Below are positions 5,309-11,011 of a DNA stretch of 11,011 nucleotides, piece after piece. A program made the translations under genes and the position numbers. Source of the stretch: an uncultured Flavobacteriales bacterium (lineage in GTDB: Bacteria; Bacteroidota; Bacteroidia; Flavobacteriales_D; Parvicellaceae); assembly GCA_938084875.1 (NCBI GenBank), contig CALKFX010000001.1, forward strand, positions 1 to 11,011, read 5' to 3'. Positions within the stretch are counted from its first letter, which is position 1. Every line of letters begins with the position of its first letter. The notes under the pieces were generated by a model that made no database searches, had not been told where the DNA came from, and saw nothing but the letters and a program-made list of their open reading frames with translations.

Positions 5309-8194
5309 GTGAGAATACTTACATTATTGTTTTTTTCCTTTATATTTTCTTCATATTTTTCACAAAGTAAAATTATAGGCAAGGTTATTGATGAAGAATT
5401 CAATGAAACAATGCCCTTTGCCAATGTCTTAGTAAAAGGTACAAACATTGGTGTTACAACTGATTTTGACGGAAATTATTCTATAAAAATTGAACCTGGC
5501 ACTTATACTCTTGTTTTTTCGTTTGTAGGTTACAGAACTAAAGAACTAACTGATATAAAGGTTGAACAAAATGATATAAAAGAAATCAATGTTAATCTTT
5601 TATCATCTTCAGTAGGATTAGAAGAAGTAATTATTTCAGTATCTGTTCAAAAAAATACAGAGGAAGCATTACTAATGATGCAAAAAAAATCAGCCAATTT
5701 AATGGATGGTCTTTCATCAGAAGCTTTTAAAAAAGTTGGCTCAAGTAATTTGGCCAATGCCATAAAGAGAGCCCCTGGTGTTTCTATAATGGGTGGTAAA
5801 TATGTATATGTTCGGGGACTAGGAGATAGATATACCAAATCCATATTAAATGGCATAGATATTCCTGGATTAGATCCGGATAGAAATACCATTCAAATGG
5901 ATTTATTTCCTACTAATATTTTAGATAATGTTCAAATAATTAAATCTTTTACTGCAGATCTACCTGCTGACTTTACAGGAGGATTAGTAAACATAGTAAC
6001 CAAAGAATTTCCTTCTAAAAAAAGCCCTGCTCTCTCAATAAGTTTAGGATATAACCCAACCATGCATTTTAATTCAGAATATAAATCATATAAAGGCAGC
6101 TCAACTGACTTTTTAGCTTTTGATAATGGGCAAAGAGACATTCCAATAGAAAATAATTTATCAAGTTTTTACAATCGATCTCTTAACGACTTGTACACTA
6201 ATAATTTAAATGCTGATTTCCCCAATCTTTCTTCGCAAGATTACAATACCATAAACGTTCTTTCTAATTCTTTTAACCCAATAATGGCAGCTGAAAAAAG
6301 TAATAGTTTAATGAATATGTCTTTAGGCTATTCAACTGGAAATCAATTAGACGTTGGTAAGAAAGAACATACAATTGGTTGGTTAGGAGCTATTTCTTAT
6401 AATAATCAAACAGAATATTACAAAGAAGCCATTGATAATTATTTTAATACTAACACCAATCCTGATGTTTATGTCTTGGATACATTTCGTACACAAAGGG
6501 GAGAAATAGGAATTAATAATATTATACTTAGTGGTTTAGGAGGTCTTTCATATAGAACAGACCAATCAAAGTTTAAATTGACTTTAATGCATATTCAAAA
6601 CGGCGAGAAAAAAGCTGGACGTTTTAGACAAGAAAATAGATTTACAGACTTTGTTGACTATAACAAGGATAATTTAGAGTATAGTCAAAGAAGTATCACC
6701 AATATTATTCTTAACGGTACTCATACCATAATTGATTCTTCGTTTTTGTCTAAATTGGTAGATAAAATAGAATGGAAAATATCTCCTACTATTTCAAAGA
6801 TTCATGATAAAGATGTAAGATCAACAATATTTATTGATGATAATAACGCTTTTAAATACAAGGACAATACCCAACCAACAAGAATTTGGAGGTTTTTAAA
6901 TGAAAATCATTTTAATTCTAAAATAGATTTCACTAAGAATTATGAGCTTGATAGTGAAAAAGCAAAATTTAAGTATGGAGCATTAGCAACTTATCAGACA
7001 AGAGATTTTCAAATAGCTAGATTCCAAGTAAGCTGTTGGGATGATCCTTCCGTTTGGTCGGTAATAAATGGAGACCCAAATTTAATTTTTGACCCTAATG
7101 TATTGGTAACAGAATCAAATCCTATTGGAAGCTATATGAATCCAAGAGCTACAATTACGGATAGAAGTAGTCAGTTTGAGTCCACCAAAAGAAATTTTTC
7201 TGGATATATATCCAATGAATTAAAATTATTTGGAGTTTTAAAAACTATCGTTGGTCTTAGAATGGAAAAGTTTGATTTGTTCTACACTGGTCAAAATTCA
7301 AGTGGTGATAATTTTAATAATAAAAATGTAATAAACAAACTAGACTTATTTCCAACAGGAAATTTCATTTTCCAAATGTCTGAAAACAGTAATTTAAGAA
7401 CTTCCTTAACAAGAACAACTGCTAGGCCATCTTTTAAAGAAGCTTCTATTGCTCAAATATTTGACCCCTTATCCAATATGACTTTTGTTGGAAATATTGA
7501 TTTAAAACCAACTTATATTCAAAATTACGATATTAGATACGAGTACTTTGGGAAATTTTCTCAAATGATGGCAATAAGTTTTTTTTATAAAACATTTCAA
7601 GACCCTATTGAAATGACCTACTACGAATCTGCACCTACTAATTTTACACCTGCAAATTTAGGTTCTGCTACAGTAGGTGGAATCGAATTTGAAATAAGAA
7701 AAAATTTAGAATTCATTTCAGTGGGACTTAAGGATCTTTCATTTAATGTAAATATGTCTTTTATAGAATCTCGTCTTACTTTTAGTGAATCTGAAAAATC
7801 TAGAAGAGAAAGTAGTAAAAGAACTGGAGAGACTGTGGGTGATTACAGAACACTTCAAGGACAAGCCCCTTATTTAATTAACTCTGGTATTAGCTATACC
7901 AATCCTGACAAAGGAATACAAACAGGAATATTCTACAACGTTCAAGGAAAAACTTTAGAAATTGTTGGAGATGGATTTAGACCAGATGTATACAGAATAC
8001 CTTTTCACAGTCTAAATTTTAATTTAAGTAAAACTTTTGGAAAAGAAAGGAAATCAACCGTCAATCTAAGGGCAAATAATCTTTTGGGAGATGTAAAAGA
8101 AAGTATGGTGGAATCTTATGGAACGGAAGCTCTAAATTTTAGATTGAGAAATCCTGGAAGAATTTTTTCATTAGGATTTAAGTATAGATTCTAA
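5309..8194 (+). CDS. TonB-dependent outer-membrane receptor with carboxypeptidase-regulatory-like N-domain
   Basis: A 961-residue outer-membrane active transporter energised by TonB-ExbBD. Residues 1-19 are a signal peptide (hydrophobic LTLLFFSFIFSSYF, cleavage near SQ). Residues about 21-100 are the carboxypeptidase-D regulatory-like beta domain (GKVIDEE...PFANVLVKGTNIGVTTDFDGNYSI), as in SusC-like proteins. The plug spans about 130-235 with IKRAPGVSI, YVRGLGDRY (166-174), DIPGLDPDRN and FTGGLVNIVTK. The rest is the beta barrel, ending NPGRIFSLGFKYRF with a C-terminal Phe for BAM assembly. The start is GTG at 5309; it gives a proper signal peptide and no ATG is available upstream in frame. 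The nearest -7-like sequence is TATAATTG (5285-5292, one mismatch). No SusD gene follows; the lipoprotein upstream may take that place. The Na/Pi transporter gene begins 26 nt downstream without a terminator, so the two are probably co-transcribed and may handle the same nutrient. The substrate cannot be read from the sequence. Confidence 0.92.
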   Translation: MRILTLLFFSFIFSSYFSQSKIIGKVIDEEFNETMPFANVLVKGTNIGVTTDFDGNYSIKIEPGTYTLVFSFVGYRTKELTDIKVEQNDIKEINVNLLSSSVGLEEVIISVSVQKNTEEALLMMQKKSANLMDGLSSEAFKKVGSSNLANAIKRAPGVSIMGGKYVYVRGLGDRYTKSILNGIDIPGLDPDRNTIQMDLFPTNILDNVQIIKSFTADLPADFTGGLVNIVTKEFPSKKSPALSISLGYNPTMHFNSEYKSYKGSSTDFLAFDNGQRDIPIENNLSSFYNRSLNDLYTNNLNADFPNLSSQDYNTINVLSNSFNPIMAAEKSNSLMNMSLGYSTGNQLDVGKKEHTIGWLGAISYNNQTEYYKEAIDNYFNTNTNPDVYVLDTFRTQRGEIGINNIILSGLGGLSYRTDQSKFKLTLMHIQNGEKKAGRFRQENRFTDFVDYNKDNLEYSQRSITNIILNGTHTIIDSSFLSKLVDKIEWKISPTISKIHDKDVRSTIFIDDNNAFKYKDNTQPTRIWRFLNENHFNSKIDFTKNYELDSEKAKFKYGALATYQTRDFQIARFQVSCWDDPSVWSVINGDPNLIFDPNVLVTESNPIGSYMNPRATITDRSSQFESTKRNFSGYISNELKLFGVLKTIVGLRMEKFDLFYTGQNSSGDNFNNKNVINKLDLFPTGNFIFQMSENSNLRTSLTRTTARPSFKEASIAQIFDPLSNMTFVGNIDLKPTYIQNYDIRYEYFGKFSQMMAISFFYKTFQDPIEMTYYESAPTNFTPANLGSATVGGIEFEIRKNLEFISVGLKDLSFNVNMSFIESRLTFSESEKSRRESSKRTGETVGDYRTLQGQAPYLINSGISYTNPDKGIQTGIFYNVQGKTLEIVGDGFRPDVYRIPFHSLNFNLSKTFGKERKSTVNLRANNLLGDVKESMVESYGTEALNFRLRNPGRIFSLGFKYRF

Positions 8195-8220
8195 TTTAAT
8201 TCTTAATTTGATTTATAAAT

Positions 8221-9912
8221 ATGAATTTTGGTTTTTTTGAAATACTAACATTAGTTGGCTCTTTAGGTTTTTTCATCTATGGAATGAAAATAATGAGTGA
8301 AGGTATTCAAAAGCTAGCTGGATCTAAAATGAGAAATATTTTAGGTGCAATTACTAACAATAAGTTTGCTGGAATTTTTACAGGATTTTTTACCACATCA
8401 GTTATTCAATCTTCAAGCGCAACTACAGTTATGATTGTAAGTTTTGTAAATGCTGGCCTACTCTCTCTTCGACAGGCAATTGGGGTGATAATGGGCGCTA
8501 ATATTGGAACCACTGTAACAGCATTTTTAGTTCTAGGATTAGGTTTTGGAAAATTAAGCTTAGCAACCTATTCTCTTCCATTAATAGCAATCGGATTGCC
8601 ATTGATTTTTTTCAAAAAAGATAGTCTTAATTCTCTTGGAGATTTCATAATTGGTTTTGCTTTACTATTTATGGGTTTAGAGGCATTAAAAAAATCAGTT
8701 CCCTCTTTTGATGAAGGTGGATTTTATGAACTTATTGAACCATTAACAGGAAGTGGGATATTTTCAGTTATCATTTTTGTTTTTATTGGAACTTTTGTTA
8801 CCATATTAGTCCAATCCTCTAGCGCAGCTATGGCACTTACTTTAGTTTTATGCACAAAAGGACTGCCCTTTGAATTTGCTGCAGCAATTGTTCTTGGTGA
8901 AAATATTGGGACAACAGTTACTGCTAATATTGCTGCTATTATAGGAAATATACATGCAAAACGAGCAGCTCTTGCTCATTTAATATTTAATCTGTTTGGA
9001 GTTATATGGATGATAATTTTATTCAATTTTTTCATAGAGAATATTGAAGAATTTGTAAAGCTTAATTCAGAATGGTTCCCATTTGACAACTCCTCAAAAC
9101 AGTCTATTGAAAACTCTACTATTCAGTGGTCATTAGCATTATTTCATTTAACCTTTAATATTCTAAACACTCTATTACTTGTATGGTTTGTAGAAAATAT
9201 AGAAAAAATTGTTACCAGAGTAATTTATTCTAAAGTAGAAGAAGATGAAATATTTCAACTTAAATATTTTTCCAATACGACCTTATCAAGTGAGTTTTCG
9301 ATTCTTGAAGTAAGAACTGAGCTTTTAAAGTTTATTAAAATCACATCAAAAATGAATTCGTTTTTAAAGTCTCTTATTCTAGAAACTGACAAAAGAAAAT
9401 TTTCTAAAATCCTTCAGAAAATTAAACAGTATGAAGAGATTACAGATAGAATTGAAGGTGAAGTATCGGAATATTTATCTAAGGTAAATGAAACAGAGTC
9501 TACTCAAAAGACTAACGAAGAGATAAAATCTATACTAAGTATTATTAATGATTTAGAAAGCATTGGAGATTCTTATTATTCTATTTCTAAACTTATTCAA
9601 AGAAAATCAGAAAATAATATATATTTTGTTCCTATTCAAAGAAACAATATTCTTAAAATGATTGAAAAAGTAGAAAATCTATTTACTCAGTTAAAAAAGT
9701 ATGTTGGAGATACAGATGTCAAAACCTCTAAAATAATTAAAAAAGAAAAGATGGAAATCAACAAATTACATTATGAGTTGAAAAAAGAGCATCTAATAAA
9801 TATTTCTAATAATAAATATAGTATTAAAAGTGGGGTAATTTATTCAGATGTTTTGTCTGGATTAGAAAATATAACTAATAATATAATAGACGTAAGAGAC
9901 TCTATAAATTAA
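8221..9912 (+). CDS. Na+/phosphate cotransporter (NptA/PNaS family) fused to PhoU-like domain
   Basis: A 563-residue inner-membrane protein. The N-terminal half (about 5-330) has the inverted-repeat architecture of the Na/Pi cotransporter family: QSSSATT (63-69) and GANIGTT (92-98) in the first repeat, QSSSAAM (198-204) and GENIGTT (226-232) in the second. The QSSS motifs form the phosphate and sodium sites in characterised members. Hydrophobic helices alternate through both repeats and a last one ends near residue 325. Residues about 345-563 are charged, helical and PhoU-like (two long helical bundles), a common cytoplasmic appendage in bacterial members that probably senses or restrains transport. 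The gene follows the TonB receptor by 26 nt and likely shares its transcript, so receptor plus cotransporter gives a route across both membranes. Its last 4 nt overlap the convergent MORN-2 gene. Confidence 0.93.
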   Translation: MNFGFFEILTLVGSLGFFIYGMKIMSEGIQKLAGSKMRNILGAITNNKFAGIFTGFFTTSVIQSSSATTVMIVSFVNAGLLSLRQAIGVIMGANIGTTVTAFLVLGLGFGKLSLATYSLPLIAIGLPLIFFKKDSLNSLGDFIIGFALLFMGLEALKKSVPSFDEGGFYELIEPLTGSGIFSVIIFVFIGTFVTILVQSSSAAMALTLVLCTKGLPFEFAAAIVLGENIGTTVTANIAAIIGNIHAKRAALAHLIFNLFGVIWMIILFNFFIENIEEFVKLNSEWFPFDNSSKQSIENSTIQWSLALFHLTFNILNTLLLVWFVENIEKIVTRVIYSKVEEDEIFQLKYFSNTTLSSEFSILEVRTELLKFIKITSKMNSFLKSLILETDKRKFSKILQKIKQYEEITDRIEGEVSEYLSKVNETESTQKTNEEIKSILSIINDLESIGDSYYSISKLIQRKSENNIYFVPIQRNNILKMIEKVENLFTQLKKYVGDTDVKTSKIIKKEKMEINKLHYELKKEHLINISNNKYSIKSGVIYSDVLSGLENITNNIIDVRDSIN

Positions 9913-10367
9913 TTATTTGAAGTCTGTGCTATTTGACCGTTATTAGTAACAATTTTCCAGTTACTAATTCTTTTTCCTGATTCATATAATATAACAGCAG
10001 AATAATCACCTTCATTATTCCAAACAATCCATTTACCATCACGATTTCCATGGTTATCGAAACATGTTTTAGATATTAATTCTCCCTTCTCAGACCAAGA
10101 AAGCCAAGAACCAACTTTTTCACCATTCAGATAAGATCCTTTTTGTTTTAATTTGCCATTATCGTAATAAGAAGAAAATTTCCCATTATGTAAACCATTA
10201 AGAATTTCGTAAGAAAACATTACGTTTCCAGACTCATAAAAGTTTTGGAATTTACCCTCTAGTGGAATTCCACTATTTGTAGTAAATACACCATTAATTT
10301 GAGTGATTTCTTGAGAATAAAAAACACAAGAAACTAAAGTTAGAAGAGTAATAAATAAATTTTTCAT
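9909..10367 (-). CDS. Small exported MORN-2/YwqK-type repeat protein
   Basis: A 152-residue protein with an N-terminal export signal (MKNLFITLLTLVSC). LVSC at 11-14 fits a lipobox with C14, but cleavage by signal peptidase I near FYSQ (16-19) is also possible, so it is either a lipoprotein or periplasmic/secreted. The mature part holds four to five MORN-2-like repeats of the form G....YY.nGk....Y.nG...G.W..w...G: residues about 41-62, 63-84, 85-106, 109-130 and 131-149. Such proteins are abundant in Flavobacteria. Database names calling them toxin-antitoxin antitoxins come from distant YwqK homologues and do not apply to an exported protein. Function is unknown. The gene has a perfect 11-bp-period TTAACATTA repeat in its promoter, which would place it in the same regulon as the neighbouring phosphate cluster even though it is on the opposite strand. 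Confidence 0.83.
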   Translation of the reverse strand: MKNLFITLLTLVSCVFYSQEITQINGVFTTNSGIPLEGKFQNFYESGNVMFSYEILNGLHNGKFSSYYDNGKLKQKGSYLNGEKVGSWLSWSEKGELISKTCFDNHGNRDGKWIVWNNEGDYSAVILYESGKRISNWKIVTNNGQIAQTSNN

Positions 10368-10371
10368 AGTG

Positions 10372-10379
10372 CTAATATA
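10372..10379 (-). promoter_or_regulatory. -7-like element of the MORN-2 gene
   Basis: The minus strand reads TATATTAG, one mismatch from TAnnTTTG, only 4 nt before the ATG at 10367. The usual -33 position falls inside the TTAACATTA direct repeat 12 nt upstream, a layout expected of an activator that replaces the -33 contact. The transcript would be nearly leaderless, so the real start could be slightly different. Confidence 0.35.
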
Positions 10380-10391
10380 GTAAAAAAAATC

Positions 10392-10411
10392 TAATGTTAA
10401 GTTAATGTTAA
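10392..10411 (-). repeat. Perfect TTAACATTA tandem repeat, putative Pho box
   Basis: Read on the minus strand, TTAACATTA occurs at 10411-10403 and again at 10400-10392, separated by AC, giving an exact 11-bp period. The embedded TTAACA hexamers are 5 bp apart, matching the B. subtilis PhoP box spacing, and the unit matches TTAACATT of the array at 3695 and the element at 5202. It lies 25-44 nt upstream of the MORN-2 start codon. I infer binding by the PhoB-like regulator encoded at 2973-3638. Confidence 0.6.
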
Positions 10412-10523
10412 CAAAATATTATTTTAGAGTTACTTTAATATGATTTGAAAGTAAATCACTAGTAAGGTGATAAAACATTTAAATATATAAAGAATAAGAT
10501 TTTTAATATTCAATAAAAAAATT

Positions 10524-10531
10524 CATATTTG
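10524..10531 (+). promoter_or_regulatory. Candidate -7 element of rpsP
   Basis: CATATTTG differs from TAnnTTTG at one position and lies 49 nt before the rpsP ATG. Initiation 5-7 nt downstream would start the transcript at about 10536, right at the CCGAA that can pair within the leader. No clear -33 TTTG is visible. Confidence 0.35.
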
Positions 10532-10534
10532 CAG

Positions 10535-10563
10535 CCGAATTAACTAAACCGGGTTTCGGACCC
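10535..10563 (+). ncRNA. Structured 5' leader of rpsP, possible S16 autoregulatory element
   Basis: This is an island of unusual GC content in a very AT-rich intergenic region. GGGT (10551-10554) pairs with ACCC (10560-10563) around loop TTCGG (10555-10559). The same TTCGG is fully complementary to CCGAA at 10535-10539, and AAACC (10546-10550) is complementary to GGTTT (10552-10556). The structures compete, as in a regulatory leader. Ribosomal-protein leaders upstream of rpsP have, as I recall, been proposed for Flavobacteria; I cannot confirm that this matches that family. Confidence 0.45.
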
Positions 10564-10580
10564 TTTTAAAAACAATTAAT

Positions 10581-11011
10581 ATGGCAACTAAAATTAGACT
10601 TGCAAGACACGGAAAAAAAGGCAAACCTTTTTACCACATAGTAATCGCCGACTCTAGAGCTAAAAGAGACGGAAGGTATATCGAAAGAATTGGATCCTAC
10701 GATCCTAACAAAAATCCAGCAATTATAGATATTGATTTTGAAAGAGCTTTACACTGGGTAGGTGTAGGTGCACAACCTACTGATACAGTTAGGGCTATGC
10801 TTTCTTACAGAGGAGTTCTATACAAAAACCATTTACTTAAAGGAGTTAAAAAAGGTGCACTTACTGAAGCAAAAGCAGAAGAAAAGTTCAATAAATGGTT
10901 AGAAGAGAAAGAAAGTAAGATTGAATCCAAAATATCTTCTTTAGAAAATGCAGAGCAAAAAGCTATTGCTGATGCGTTAAATGCAGAAAAAGAAAAGAAT
11001 GCTGCAAGAGC
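10581..11011 (+). CDS. rpsP: 30S ribosomal protein S16 (bS16), 3' end cut by window
   Basis: I translated 143 codons by hand; the frame is open to the right edge. The N-terminus MATKIRLARHGKKGKPFYHIVIADSR is written here only in part as MATKIRLARHGKKG (1-14), followed by the S16 signatures ADSRAKRDGRYIERIGSYDP (23-42), TDTVRAMLSYRG (67-78) and LLKG (85-88). S16 binds 16S rRNA and helps assemble the small subunit body. Beyond the usual core of about 80-90 residues a long charged, Ala/Glu/Lys-rich helical tail begins (from about residue 95, EAKAEEKFNKWLEEKESKI), the extension typical of Bacteroidetes S16. It continues past the window. The ATG at 10581 is preceded by an A-rich leader and no Shine-Dalgarno motif. 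Confidence 0.96.
   Translation, partial: MATKIRLARHGKKGKPFYHIVIADSRAKRDGRYIERIGSYDPNKNPAIIDIDFERALHWVGVGAQPTDTVRAMLSYRGVLYKNHLLKGVKKGALTEAKAEEKFNKWLEEKESKIESKISSLENAEQKAIADALNAEKEKNAAR

Noticed and set aside
5647..6141. Two minus-strand open frames opposite the TonB receptor plug region
   Set aside because: The sense strand carries conserved plug motifs through the whole stretch, so these are shadows.
3872..8194. Classical SusC/SusD polysaccharide utilisation pair
   Set aside because: The lipoprotein has no SusD features, precedes rather than follows the receptor, and no glycoside hydrolase, sulfatase or sugar regulator is present.
9909..10367. Reading the MORN-2 gene as a toxin-antitoxin antitoxin
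   Set aside because: That label comes from distant YwqK relatives. This protein has an export signal and no toxin gene beside it.
10455..10471. Inverted repeat ATCAC-N7-GTGAT between the MORN-2 and rpsP promoters
   Set aside because: A 5-bp palindrome with a 7-nt loop is weak and has no T tract; it could be an operator but nothing else supports it.
1..11011. CRISPR array, insertion sequence, prophage or tRNA gene
   Set aside because: I saw no regularly spaced long repeats, transposase or integrase motifs, terminal inverted repeats or tRNA-like sequence in the window.

Overview
The window looks like chromosomal DNA of a marine or aquatic Flavobacteriales-type Bacteroidetes. The sequence is strongly AT-rich, and start codons lack Shine-Dalgarno motifs and sit behind A-rich leaders. 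Several intergenic regions carry the Bacteroidetes -7 element TAnnTTTG. The proteins (a carboxypeptidase-regulatory-like TonB receptor, a lipoprotein with a CTDP..ATNYN..DDGSC module, CtlX, an S16 with a long C-terminal extension) also point to this group.

Layout: (1) 1-1857, minus strand: a two-gene operon of guanidino-group-modifying enzymes. An arginine-deiminase-like protein is followed, with a 1-nt TAATG overlap, by a CtlX-type citrulline hydrolase cut by the window edge. Together they could take arginine to ornithine without ornithine carbamoyltransferase. (2) 1861-2268, minus: a small single-span membrane protein with a FlgD/sorting-domain-like beta domain, function unknown. (3) 2355-2984, plus: a CoA-pyrophosphatase-type Nudix hydrolase starting at TTG, overlapping tail-to-tail with (4) 2973-3638, minus: an OmpR/PhoB-family response regulator with no adjacent histidine kinase. 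(5) 3872-9912, plus: a beta-helix-like surface lipoprotein, a strong intrinsic terminator, a TonB-dependent receptor, and a Na/phosphate cotransporter fused to a PhoU-like domain. (6) 9909-10367, minus: a small exported MORN-2/YwqK-type repeat protein. (7) 10581-end, plus: rpsP (ribosomal protein S16) with a structured leader.

Main finding: the region 2973-10411 reads as an uncharacterised phosphate-starvation locus. The 233-bp gap between the response regulator and the lipoprotein gene holds four TTAACA hexamers plus a TTAACG, the last five sites being 20-22 bp apart. The same TTAACATT..TTAATA pattern recurs after the lipoprotein gene. A perfect TTAACATTA direct repeat with an 11-bp period lies where the -33 element of the MORN-2 gene would be. 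TTAACA with 5-bp spacing matches the known PhoP box of Bacillus subtilis, and an 11-bp period is typical of PhoB/PhoP sites. Combined with a PhoB-like regulator and a Na/Pi transporter, this suggests that the lipoprotein, the TonB receptor and the MORN-2 protein are Pho-controlled envelope proteins for acquiring a phosphorus compound. That function is inference. The sequence directly shows the repeats, the gene order and the families.
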